Shown piece after piece: positions 1 to 6,792 of a DNA stretch of 16,896 nucleotides (the first letter of the stretch is position 1; every line of letters starts with the position of its first letter). The stretch spans positions 1-16,896 of the forward strand of contig JAPOVO010000282.1 in assembly GCA_026708165.1 (NCBI GenBank), written 5' to 3'. The translations under genes and the position numbers were made by a program. The notes beneath the pieces were generated by a model. That model ran no database searches. It had not been told where the DNA came from and saw only the letters and a program-made list of their open reading frames with translations. This DNA is from Chloroflexota bacterium (lineage in GTDB: Bacteria > Chloroflexota > UBA11872 > VXNJ01).

Positions 1-460
1 CGAGCAGCGCCACCACCACCTCGCCGTCGTCCGCGGACTGTTCGCGGCGGACCACCACCAGGTCGCCGTCCAGGATGTGGTCCTCGATCATGCTGTCGCC
101 CTGCACGCGAAGCGCAAAGTGTTCGCTCCCACCCAGCATGGCTTGAGGCACCTCGATGCGGTCCTCGTATTCCTCGAACGCCAGAATCGGCTCGCCGGCG
201 GCGATGGTGCCAATCACGGCGGTCGTATACGACTGTCCGGCCTGCGGCGTTTCGTCTTTCAGGGTGATGCCGAAGGCGGACCCGGTTCTGCTGATGAACC
301 CCTTTGCCTGAAGAGCATCCAGATGCTGCTGGATGGTTGCCGGTGCAAGTCCCAGCACGCCGCCCAGTTCGCGCACGCTCGGACTGTAGCCGTTCTCTTC
401 GATCAACGTGCGGATGGTCTCGATGACTTGGCGCTGCTTACGGGTCAGGAAACGAGCCAC
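1..460 (-). CDS. lexA: LexA SOS repressor, C-terminus cut by window edge
   Basis: Transcriptional repressor of the SOS regulon that cleaves itself when RecA filaments form on damaged DNA. About 153 residues are visible. The N-terminal winged helix-turn-helix spans roughly residues 5-65 (SPSVRELGGVLGLAPATIQQ is the HTH core). The linker carries the Ala-Gly scissile bond (TIAAGEP, A88-G89). The peptidase S24 domain follows, with the nucleophile in GDSMIED (S123). The catalytic lysine lies beyond position 1, so it cannot be checked. The start is GTG at 460-458. An in-frame stop lies three codons upstream, and GAAGGG (470-475, minus) sits 9 nt before it. The gene is divergent from the HD gene. 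The direct repeat in its promoter is a candidate for autoregulation. The family identification is secure. Confidence 0.95.
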   Translation of the reverse strand, partial: MARFLTRKQRQVIETIRTLIEENGYSPSVRELGGVLGLAPATIQQHLDALQAKGFISRTGSAFGITLKDETPQAGQSYTTAVIGTIAAGEPILAFEEYEDRIEVPQAMLGGSEHFALRVQGDSMIEDHILDGDLVVVRREQSADDGEVVVALL

Positions 461-497
461 TTTGCATTACCCTTCAAACACAATGTCACACGAGCAA

Positions 498-527
498 AAG
501 CTACCAAACAAGTACCGAACAAGTCAA
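498..527 (-). promoter_or_regulatory. lexA promoter with tandem 11-bp repeat
   Basis: On the minus strand TTGACT (527-522) and TAGCTT (503-498) are separated by 18 bp, about 40 bp before the lexA start codon. Two adjacent 11-mers, ACTTGTTCGGT and ACTTGTTTGGT (524-503), differ at one base and fill the spacer. A repressor bound there would block RNA polymerase, so this is the best candidate LexA operator here. It is not the GAACN4GTTC palindrome known from Gram-positives and Dehalococcoides. The -10 match is only moderate. Promoter and operator roles are inferred. Confidence 0.4.
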
Positions 528-542
528 ATGGGATCCGGCACC

Positions 543-554
543 GATAGTTCTATC
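543..554. repeat. Short dyad GATAG-TT-CTATC
   Basis: A perfect 5-bp inverted repeat with a 2-bp centre lies between the divergent lexA and HD genes, about 16 bp upstream of the lexA -35 element. It could be a regulator site serving either gene. No protein can be assigned, and a 5-5 dyad can occur by chance. Confidence 0.25.
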
Positions 555-627
555 TGCAATCCTGGGCCTGCAAGACTGCGGAAACACCGAGTCGGCCTGC
601 GGCTGGGAGCGGACCGCAACTTTAGGT

Positions 628-649
628 TCTAATCGATTGCCGTAATCGA
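628..649 (+). promoter_or_regulatory. Putative -10 and overlapping dyad upstream of HD-ridA
   Basis: TCTAAT at 628-633 matches the -10 consensus at five of six positions, and no good -35 is visible upstream. It is overlapped by a perfect 6-bp dyad, TCGATT-GCCGT-AATCGA (633-649). The dyad would cover the transcription start if this -10 is used, a typical place for an operator. The first codon of the HD gene is about 50 bp downstream. This is inferred from sequence only. Confidence 0.3.
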
Positions 650-700
650 CGTTCGGTCTTGCGAGCTCAGACGCGTCGACATCGCTTGAGGAGTATCCAG

Positions 701-1282
701 GTGGAAGAGTACGAAGAATTGAAGCCCGGAGTGCGCGAAAGCCTGCCCGAAGTGGAACAGATATCTGATCCCGACCTGCGCGAACGAGTCGTCGCGGCGT
801 GGGCTATGGCGCTGTCGGAGACGGAGTTCACCAGCATCGACCAGATCCGCCCGTCGGGCAATCCCGATTCCCCCGCCCTGAAGCGCGGAACCCAGGCCGA
901 TCACTTACGCGGCGTGGCGCGGATTGCGCTTGCAATGGCCGATTCGCTGGAGAGCATCGTCGGGTCGATCGGCTTCGACCGGGACCTGCTTATAGCCTCG
1001 GCCCTGTGTCACGACATCGGCAAGCCTTTCGAGTTCAGTCCCGAAAACCAGAAGCGCTGGAGCGCCAACCCTCGAGCGTCGGGATTCCCGGCCATGCGTC
1101 ATCCCGTCTACGGTGCCCACATCGCGATCTCGGCGGGGTTGCCCGAAGCGGTCTGCCACGCGGCGGGCGGACACTCGGGCGAAGGCGAGCTGATCGTCCG
1201 CAGCCTCGAGAACACAATCGTGCATCATGCCGACCACGCCTTCTGGCGTATTCTGACCAGCGCGGGAATGCTGGAAGACTAG
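701..1282 (+). CDS. HD-domain metal-dependent phosphohydrolase
   Basis: A soluble 193-residue protein of the HD superfamily, whose members usually hydrolyse phosphate esters or nucleotides with a bound metal. Visible metal-site residues are H68 (ADHLRGV), the HD pair H104-D105 in ALCHDIGKPFEF, H158 (GGHSGEGE) and D178 (HHADHA). They follow the H...HD...H...D order of the family. The GTG at 701 is chosen because TTGAGGAG (686-693) lies 7 nt before it. A TTG at 659 in the same frame would add 14 residues without an RBS. The gene ends 35 bp before the RidA gene and probably shares its transcript. The substrate cannot be told from the sequence. Confidence 0.85.
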   Translation: MEEYEELKPGVRESLPEVEQISDPDLRERVVAAWAMALSETEFTSIDQIRPSGNPDSPALKRGTQADHLRGVARIALAMADSLESIVGSIGFDRDLLIASALCHDIGKPFEFSPENQKRWSANPRASGFPAMRHPVYGAHIAISAGLPEAVCHAAGGHSGEGELIVRSLENTIVHHADHAFWRILTSAGMLED

Positions 1283-1317
1283 GCCGAGTCAAAACCCGAT
1301 CTATAACCGGAGGAATC

Positions 1318-1776
1318 ATGACCGCTGAAGAGAGATTGAAAGCATTGGGAATTGAGCTCGAAGAGGGGCCTTCCCCGATGGGCTCCTACGTGCCGGCTGT
1401 TCGGACAGGGAATCTTCTGTATTTGTCGGGCCTCGGTCCGCGAACGCCCGACGGCCCGGACTGGAAGGGCAAGGTGGGCGGCGATCTTACCGTCGAGGAA
1501 GGGGCGCAGGCCGCGCGAGACGTGGGGACCGCGGTGCTGGCGCGCATCAGGTCCGAGCTTGGGAGCCTGGATAGAGTCTCCCGCGTCGTAAAGGTCCTCG
1601 GTTTCGTGGCCAGTGCTCCAGGATTCGGCCAGCAGCCCACCGTCATGAACGGGTTCTCCGACCTGATGCTCGACGTGTTCGGAGATGCCGGACGCCACGC
1701 CAGATCGGCCATCGGGGTAAACGAGTTGCCCTACAACATACCGGTCGAGGTCGAGCTGGTGCTGGAAATCAAATAG
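1318..1776 (+). CDS. RidA/YjgF-family protein (enamine/imine deaminase type)
   Basis: A 152-residue member of the RidA (YjgF/YER057c/UK114) superfamily, whose characterised members hydrolyse reactive enamine/imine intermediates such as 2-aminoacrylate. The block from KVLGFVASAPGF to HARSAIGVNELP and PVEVELVLEI resembles the longer RidA-like subgroup (cd02199 type), not canonical RidA of about 128 residues. R129 in HARSAIGV aligns with the catalytic arginine of RidA, so activity is plausible. Proteins of this subgroup are often labelled endoribonuclease L-PSP without proof. The ATG at 1318 has GGAGG (1309-1313) at a good distance. It is second in a two-gene unit with the HD gene, and a strong hairpin follows 80 bp after the stop. 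The specific substrate is unknown. Confidence 0.92.
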   Translation: MTAEERLKALGIELEEGPSPMGSYVPAVRTGNLLYLSGLGPRTPDGPDWKGKVGGDLTVEEGAQAARDVGTAVLARIRSELGSLDRVSRVVKVLGFVASAPGFGQQPTVMNGFSDLMLDVFGDAGRHARSAIGVNELPYNIPVEVELVLEIK

Positions 1777-1855
1777 CGTCCGCGGCCCTGAAACGCCGCT
1801 GCCGTCGCATTCGGTTCAATTCGCACGCGCGGACAGTCGGACGCGGAAAGTGGCT

Positions 1856-1888
1856 GAGGGTCGGAACACGTTAAGTGCTCCGACCCTC
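1856..1888. terminator. Strong hairpin, likely bidirectional terminator
   Basis: GAGGGTCGGA (1856-1865) and TCCGACCCTC (1879-1888) form a perfect 10-bp stem. Inside it CAC/GTG can add three more pairs around GTTAA. It lies 80 bp after the RidA stop and, on the other strand, about 55 bp after the stop of the small ORF at 1945-2004. No clear T-run follows on either side, so termination is likely but not certain. Confidence 0.6.
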
Positions 1889-1944
1889 TTCAACGCCAGA
1901 CAGCAGATCCGGCGCGGTTCGTTCCCTACAAAGGATTTAATCGG

Positions 1945-2004
1945 CTAGTGCTCGATCTCCTCCGTTAGGGATGCGCCGAACCTGCTGCCATAAGTATCAG
2001 ACAT
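1945..2004 (-). CDS. Possible 19-residue peptide with ideal RBS
   Basis: ATG at 2004-2002 opens a 19-codon ORF, MSDTYGSRFGASLTEEIEH, ending in TAG (1947-1945). The reason to consider it real is the leader. AGAAAGGAGGTGAT (2023-2010, minus) is a 14-nt perfect complement of the usual 16S 3' tail, and its AGGAGG ends 9 nt before the ATG. A TTGACC-17-TAGCTT promoter-like site lies just upstream, and the 10-bp hairpin follows downstream, so a transcript of about 170 nt would be self-contained. The peptide is polar, with no membrane segment or cysteine, and resembles nothing I recognise. It could be a regulatory or leader peptide, a modified-peptide precursor, or an unused RBS. Confidence 0.4.
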   Translation of the reverse strand: MSDTYGSRFGASLTEEIEH

Positions 2005-2031
2005 GCAGCATCACCTCCTTTCTTGCTGGTC

Positions 2032-2060
2032 AAGCTATCACGCACGATCTGACGGGTCAA
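2032..2060 (-). promoter_or_regulatory. Promoter for the 19-codon ORF
   Basis: TTGACC (2060-2055) and TAGCTT (2037-2032) on the minus strand have a 17-bp spacer. The same -10 hexamer occurs at lexA. The predicted start is near 2025, a few bases before the Shine-Dalgarno sequence. In the RNA, CAGCA and TGCTG (2028-2024 and 2010-2006) could pair and leave the Shine-Dalgarno in a 13-nt loop. Prediction only. Confidence 0.4.
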
Positions 2061-2206
2061 TGCTCGGTGCTTCGATTCTCGGTCCTCCCCGTGCATGGCG
2101 ACATGCTTGGCTGGAAAGCCGCGCGCGCCGAACTGGAAGGCGCAGGGCCAACACGTGCCGCCGCGCACCGCGGCATCCGATACTCCCCCCGTATTCAACA
2201 ACTCCC

Positions 2207-2234
2207 CTGACCCTGGGCATGTCCGCGCTAATCT
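2207..2234 (+). promoter_or_regulatory. Promoter-like site just before the glycosylation cluster
   Basis: CTGACC (2207-2212) and TAATCT (2229-2234) have a 16-bp spacer, and TAATCT ends 7 bp before the ATG at 2242. Transcription would begin at or next to the start codon and give a leaderless or near-leaderless mRNA. This fits the absence of any Shine-Dalgarno before that ATG. The hexamers are only fair matches. Confidence 0.3.
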
Positions 2235-2241
2235 TCGATCA

Positions 2242-5200
2242 ATGAACGCCCAAGCGAACCACATACCGTCGCGCGCCAGCGTCCCAGCCAAAAGCGATCA
2301 GGCAGTGCCCCAGGCCGTGCGCCGCCTGCGGCAAATCGCAACCAGTTCGCCCGTGCTTCTGGCTGTCATCGCGCTTGTTGGCGCGGCCTTTCGGTTGATC
2401 GGAGTCAATTGGGACCAGCTTCACCATCTGCATCCCGACGAACGCTTCCTGACAATGGTCGGAACCAGGCTCGATCTCCCCCACTCTCTCGCTCAGTACC
2501 TCGACCCAGGCACGTCTCCGCTCAGCCCCTACCTCCTCCCCGACATTTCGTTTTTCGTATACGGCACCTTCCCGCTGTTCCTGGTTCGCGCCGTCGCCGA
2601 GTTCACGGGCGGGACCGGGTACGACGGCTTTCACCTGACGGGCCGCGCTGCCTCGGCGCTGTTCGATACCGGGACCATCCTCATGGTCTTCCTGATCGGG
2701 CGGCGGATTTTCGACAAGCGAGTCGCTGTCCTGGCTGCTTTCCTCTACGCATTCGCCGTGCTCGGCATTCAGCTCTCGCACTTCTTCGCCGTCGACACGT
2801 TCTCAACGTTCTTCGCCACGGCGGCGATATATCTGACGGTCAAGTCGCTTGATGAGAAACGCTGGTACCAGTTTGCCGGTCTGGGACTTGTCATAGGGCT
2901 GGGGCTGGCGAGCAAGCTCAGCACGGGCCTGATTGTGCCCTTCGTTGCGGCATACCTGGCTTGGCGTATCTATGCGCGCCGAAGCGAGACCCGTCCCGGC
3001 GCGCCCGGGTCGCGACGATGGTTCGCCTACGGCCAGTGGCCGGCGTGGGCAAAAGATTGCCTCGGCGTCGTCGGTAGCTTCGCCCTCGCCGCGCTGACTT
3101 TCCGAGTCGCGCAGCCCTACGCGTTCGAAGGGGCCAATCCGCTCGATTTCCGGCTCGCTCAGCCGTTTCTCAACGCGGTCAATCAGCAGCGCGCCATTCA
3201 GGAAGGGATATACGACTGGCCGCCGGGCATTCAGTGGGCCGGCACGACGCCCTACCTGTTCCCCCTCAAAAACATGGTCGTCTGGGGGCTGGGCCCGGCG
3301 CTAGGTCTGATCTCGATTGCGGCGTTCACGCTCGCCGTTGTTCGGATATTCATGAAGAGGAACCTGGAGCTGATTCTCCCCCTGGGCTGGGCCGCGCTCA
3401 ACTTCGTCTACTTCGGCGCGCTGGTCCTCAAGACTATGCGGTACTTTCACTCCATCTACCCCATGGCCGCGCTCCTCTCGGGATGGATGCTCGTATTCTT
3501 TTGGGACAGGCGTCGCACGTTCCGAATACCAGGTCTCACTCCCTCTCCCTTGATCGGAGAGGGCGGGGGTGAGGGTGATCGGACCTTGTCGGCATGGTTC
3601 CTCCCCGGTGTTCTGGCCGCCGTCGTCCTCGGTGGGACTCTGGTTTGGGCGGTGGCGTTCCACCAGATCTATGCCTCGCCCGTAACGCGAGTCCAAGCCA
3701 GCGAGTGGATCTTCGCTAACGTCTCCCCAGGCTCAACCATAACCGTCGAACACTGGGACGACCGGCTCCCGCTGCGCATCCCGAACCGGAACCCCAACGC
3801 CTACAACTACGCCGAGTTGCCGCTTTACGACGACGAAACGCCCAAGAAGCGGGAAAAGCTGATTCAGGGTCTCGAAGCCGCCGACTACCTCGTACTCAGC
3901 AGCGACCGTCTCGCCGGGAGCATTCCGCGAATGCCGGTGCGCTACCCGCTGGCGAATCGCTACTACGAATCGCTCTTCTCCGGCGAGCTTGGTTTCCGGC
4001 AGGTCGCCGCGTTTACGAGTTATCCATCGCTGTTCGGGATCGAGATAGTCGACGACTGGGCGGAGGAAGCATTCTCGGTCTACGACCATCCCAGGGTTCG
4101 CATCTTCCAGAAGACCGATCAATACGATTCCTCGGACATGCGGTCGATTCTAGGATCGGTCGACCTGTCCACCGCTACGCGCATCCTTCCCAAGAACGCC
4201 ACGCCGCTGACCTTGATGTTCGACGGCGCGGACCGGAAGCGTGTCCGCGAATCAGGCACGTTTCGGGATATCTACGCCTCTCCGTCGGGGACGGCGGAAT
4301 ACCCGGTCGTGGCTTGGTTCGGATTCGTATTGATCGCGGGATTGGCCGCTTGGCCGGTTACGAGGCTTGCCTTTCGCGCGCTGCCCGATTCGGGATATAT
4401 GCTGGCCAAGCCGTTCGGAGTCCTGCTCGCGGTGTATCCGGCCTGGCTCTTCGCGAGCCTCCGCTGGTGGAGCTTCAATAAGACGGCCATTGCCGTCTCG
4501 ACGCTCATCCTCGTGCTGGCTGGGACGGCGGTTGCGCTGTCGACCCGGCGGCCCATCTGGCGCGACCTTCGCAGGAATTGGCCGGTTGTGGCGGCGGGCG
4601 AGGCGCTGTTCCTCCTGGCGTTCGCATTTCTATACGCAGTGCGAATACGCAATCCCGACCTGTGGCACACGGCGTTCGGCGGCGAAAAGCCCATGGACTT
4701 CGCTCACCTCAACGCGGTGATCAGGAGCGATTTCTTTCCGCCCTACGACCCCTGGTGGGCCGGCGGATATATCAATTACTACTACTTCGGCCAGGTCTTC
4801 ACCGGCGCGATTGCGAAGCTGCTGGGGATAGTGCCGGCGGTCGCATACAACCTCGCGTTGCCCACCATGTTCGCGCTGGCGGTCGGCGTCGTGTTCTCGT
4901 TCGGGTTCAACGCTTGGCATTCGTTCAAACGGCGTATGGCTGGGGCAATCGGCGTGGGACTGCTCGCCATCGCCCATACTCTCCTGTTCGGCAACCTCGA
5001 TGCCATAGTCCAGCTCGTCCAGATAACCGCTCGAAACCTCGGTGAGCCAGGCTCGCCGCTGGCCGTAATCATCAATCTCCCCGGCGCCGTCATCGACGGC
5101 ACGCTCGCGGCGGAGTTCGATTTCTGGCGAAGTACGCGGGTAATCGAGGCGACCGTCAACGAGTTCCCGTACTTCACGTTCCTCTACGGCGATCTCCATC

Positions 5201-6753
5201 CGCACCTGATCGACTTGGCTTGGACCGCCGTGACGGCAACCGGAGCGCTCGCATTGATACTCGTCAGACCCTCCGCGCGGCTCTTCGCGGCGGGAGTTTC
5301 GATTCGACGGCGCGCCGCGTTTTTTCTTCATGGTGGAGATGTTCCGCCGTTTATTGGAATTGCTATAGCTCTCGGCGTTCACAGGGTCGTTAACACCTGG
5401 GACTTTCCCACCTATCTCGTGATCGCCGTGCTGGCGTTGTCCTATTCGTTTTGGCGGGCGGCGCGCAGGCTGAGTCTCACCATGGTCTGGATGGCCGCCT
5501 TGGCTGCCGCTGCTCTTGTTGCGCTGAGCTACGCCCCGTTCTTTCCGTTCCACCAGAGCTTCGGCGTGTTTTTTGGAGGCATAGTCGAGACTCCCCAGAC
5601 CACCCCCCTCGGGGGCTATCTCGCCATGTTCGGGGCCTTGCTTTTGACCTTGATCCCGTTCGCCATGCTTCAGCTTGCCCCCGACCGGCTGCGAAGCTGG
5701 TATACCGCTGCGCTGAAGATTGTCATCATCCGACCCAGTCGGCTAGTCCGGTTCCTGCGTCTGGCGGGACGTCTCTCACGGAGACCGTCGGCTCTTCCGC
5801 TCTGGACTCTGGTGTTTCTGGGAGCCGCTGTCCTGTTCGTCGCGACGGTCGATGAGCCGTGGTCGGCGCGGGTCTTCCAGATTGCCGCCATGGTTTTGGT
5901 TCTGGCCGCCGCCATACGTGTTCGCGATCGACCGCTGAAGTTCATACCCTTGGCGCTGACGCTCGGGGGATTATTGCTGACGGCTCTTCCCGAATGGGTT
6001 GCCGTGGAAGGCGATATCGGACGTCTGAATACTGTATTCAAGACCTACTTCCAGGCATGGTTCTTGTTCGGCTTGGCGGCTGCCCTGGCGCTTCCACAAT
6101 TGCTGCCGCTGATCTGGCGCAAAATGGGCGGGTGGCTGGAACCCTTCAGATACGCGCTGACAATCGCAATCGTCGCCGCGGTCGTCGGAACGGCCCTCTA
6201 TCCGTTTGCCGCCTCGCAGGCAAAGCTCGGAGGCCGGCTGAACGAAACGGAGCCAACCCTTGACGGTCTCGCATACATGGACGGCGCCGTAATTCACGAT
6301 CAGGGACGGGAAATCCACCTCAAATATGACAAGCAGGCCACGGACTGGCTGCTCCAGAACGTCGAAGGCCGACCTGTGGTGCTCGAAGCGACGGTCGATG
6401 TCTACCGATGGGGATCCCGGGTGTCGGTCATAACCGGCCTGCCCACGGTGGTTGGCTGGGACTGGCACGAAAAGCAGCAGCGCTGGGCTTACGTTCATCA
6501 GGTCGACCGGCGCCGCCGCGACGTGGAAACCGCCTACGGCACGACCGACGTTGCGGAGTTGATGACGATTCTCTCACGATATGACGTGGAGCTTATATAC
6601 GTGGGCGCGCTTGAGCGCGCCTACTACCCGCCGGAAGGGATTGCCAAATTCGACCGGCTGGTCGGAGACCGCCTCACGCTGATCTACGAGAATCCTGAGA
6701 CCAAGGTCTATCGTGCGATCGCCAAAGACGTAACGGTTGGACCTGCGGGTTAG
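2242..6753 (+). CDS. GT39-type glycosyltransferase fused to DUF2298 domain
   Basis: A 1503-residue polytopic membrane protein in two halves. Residues 1 to about 660 look like a GT-C (GT39/PMT/ArnT-type) glycosyltransferase. After the first membrane helix comes HLHPDERFL with the acidic pair D66-E67 typical of the first extracytoplasmic loop, followed by many hydrophobic helices. Residues from about 686 to the end form a DUF2298 (Chlor_Arch_YYY) domain with GEKPMDFAHLN (from 814), INYYYFG, GDLHPHLID (from 983), NTWDFPTYL and NTVFKTYFQAW. Such GT-C enzymes transfer sugars from polyprenyl-phosphate carriers on the outer face of the membrane; acceptor and sugar are unknown here. An ATG at 2242 fits the family better than the upstream in-frame start at 2095, whose 49 extra residues are low-complexity and polar. 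Residues 432-446 come from an inserted palindromic repeat. The next gene is 39 bp downstream and paralogous to the C-terminal half. Confidence 0.88.
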   Translation: MNAQANHIPSRASVPAKSDQAVPQAVRRLRQIATSSPVLLAVIALVGAAFRLIGVNWDQLHHLHPDERFLTMVGTRLDLPHSLAQYLDPGTSPLSPYLLPDISFFVYGTFPLFLVRAVAEFTGGTGYDGFHLTGRAASALFDTGTILMVFLIGRRIFDKRVAVLAAFLYAFAVLGIQLSHFFAVDTFSTFFATAAIYLTVKSLDEKRWYQFAGLGLVIGLGLASKLSTGLIVPFVAAYLAWRIYARRSETRPGAPGSRRWFAYGQWPAWAKDCLGVVGSFALAALTFRVAQPYAFEGANPLDFRLAQPFLNAVNQQRAIQEGIYDWPPGIQWAGTTPYLFPLKNMVVWGLGPALGLISIAAFTLAVVRIFMKRNLELILPLGWAALNFVYFGALVLKTMRYFHSIYPMAALLSGWMLVFFWDRRRTFRIPGLTPSPLIGEGGGEGDRTLSAWFLPGVLAAVVLGGTLVWAVAFHQIYASPVTRVQASEWIFANVSPGSTITVEHWDDRLPLRIPNRNPNAYNYAELPLYDDETPKKREKLIQGLEAADYLVLSSDRLAGSIPRMPVRYPLANRYYESLFSGELGFRQVAAFTSYPSLFGIEIVDDWAEEAFSVYDHPRVRIFQKTDQYDSSDMRSILGSVDLSTATRILPKNATPLTLMFDGADRKRVRESGTFRDIYASPSGTAEYPVVAWFGFVLIAGLAAWPVTRLAFRALPDSGYMLAKPFGVLLAVYPAWLFASLRWWSFNKTAIAVSTLILVLAGTAVALSTRRPIWRDLRRNWPVVAAGEALFLLAFAFLYAVRIRNPDLWHTAFGGEKPMDFAHLNAVIRSDFFPPYDPWWAGGYINYYYFGQVFTGAIAKLLGIVPAVAYNLALPTMFALAVGVVFSFGFNAWHSFKRRMAGAIGVGLLAIAHTLLFGNLDAIVQLVQITARNLGEPGSPLAVIINLPGAVIDGTLAAEFDFWRSTRVIEATVNEFPYFTFLYGDLHPHLIDLAWTAVTATGALALILVRPSARLFAAGVSIRRRAAFFLHGGDVPPFIGIAIALGVHRVVNTWDFPTYLVIAVLALSYSFWRAARRLSLTMVWMAALAAAALVALSYAPFFPFHQSFGVFFGGIVETPQTTPLGGYLAMFGALLLTLIPFAMLQLAPDRLRSWYTAALKIVIIRPSRLVRFLRLAGRLSRRPSALPLWTLVFLGAAVLFVATVDEPWSARVFQIAAMVLVLAAAIRVRDRPLKFIPLALTLGGLLLTALPEWVAVEGDIGRLNTVFKTYFQAWFLFGLAAALALPQLLPLIWRKMGGWLEPFRYALTIAIVAAVVGTALYPFAASQAKLGGRLNETEPTLDGLAYMDGAVIHDQGREIHLKYDKQATDWLLQNVEGRPVVLEATVDVYRWGSRVSVITGLPTVVGWDWHEKQQRWAYVHQVDRRRRDVETAYGTTDVAELMTILSRYDVELIYVGALERAYYPPEGIAKFDRLVGDRLTLIYENPETKVYRAIAKDVTVGPAG
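3535..3573. repeat. Palindromic repeat inserted in frame
   Basis: CCCTCTCC (3541-3548) and GGAGAGGG (3556-3563) form a perfect 8-bp stem with a 7-nt loop, flanked by CTCAC (3535-3539) and GTGAG (3569-3573), which also pair. It encodes LTPSPLIGEGGGEGD, the kind of peptide produced when the dispersed CCCTCTCCC...GGGAGAGGG repeats of many bacteria lie in an ORF. It sits between a membrane helix and the next hydrophobic segment of the glycosyltransferase, so the insertion is tolerated. No second copy was seen in this window. Confidence 0.6.
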
Positions 6754-6792
6754 CGGCGGCTGCCATGAGATTCGACTCTATTTGAGGCGCTT

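Noticed and set aside
77..547. 156-codon plus-strand ORF.
   Set aside because: It lies antisense over lexA, whose protein is unmistakable, and it has no recognisable features.
799..1317. Long in-frame upstream extension of the RidA ORF.
   Set aside because: It overlaps the HD gene in another frame and is Arg-rich shadow sequence; the ATG at 1318 has a good RBS and a family-typical N-terminus.
1778..1834. 7-bp inverted repeat GTCCGCG/CGCGGAC after the RidA gene.
   Set aside because: The loop is over 40 nt and GC-rich 7-mers recur easily; the hairpin at 1856-1888 is the better terminator.
2010..2023. ATCACCTCCTTTCT on the plus strand equals the usual 3' end of 16S rRNA.
   Set aside because: Nothing upstream resembles 16S rRNA, and the complementary strand gives a correctly spaced RBS for an ORF, so it is read as a Shine-Dalgarno.
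2095..2241. 49-codon N-terminal extension of the glycosyltransferase.
   Set aside because: Polar, low-complexity residues not expected before the first helix, and a promoter-like site falls inside it.
1965..2291. 108-codon minus-strand ORF over the 1777-2241 gap.
   Set aside because: No RBS, no protein-like composition, and it overlaps the start of the glycosyltransferase.
4630..5553. 307-codon minus-strand ORF.
   Set aside because: Antisense shadow of the DUF2298 domain; highly charged and repetitive composition.
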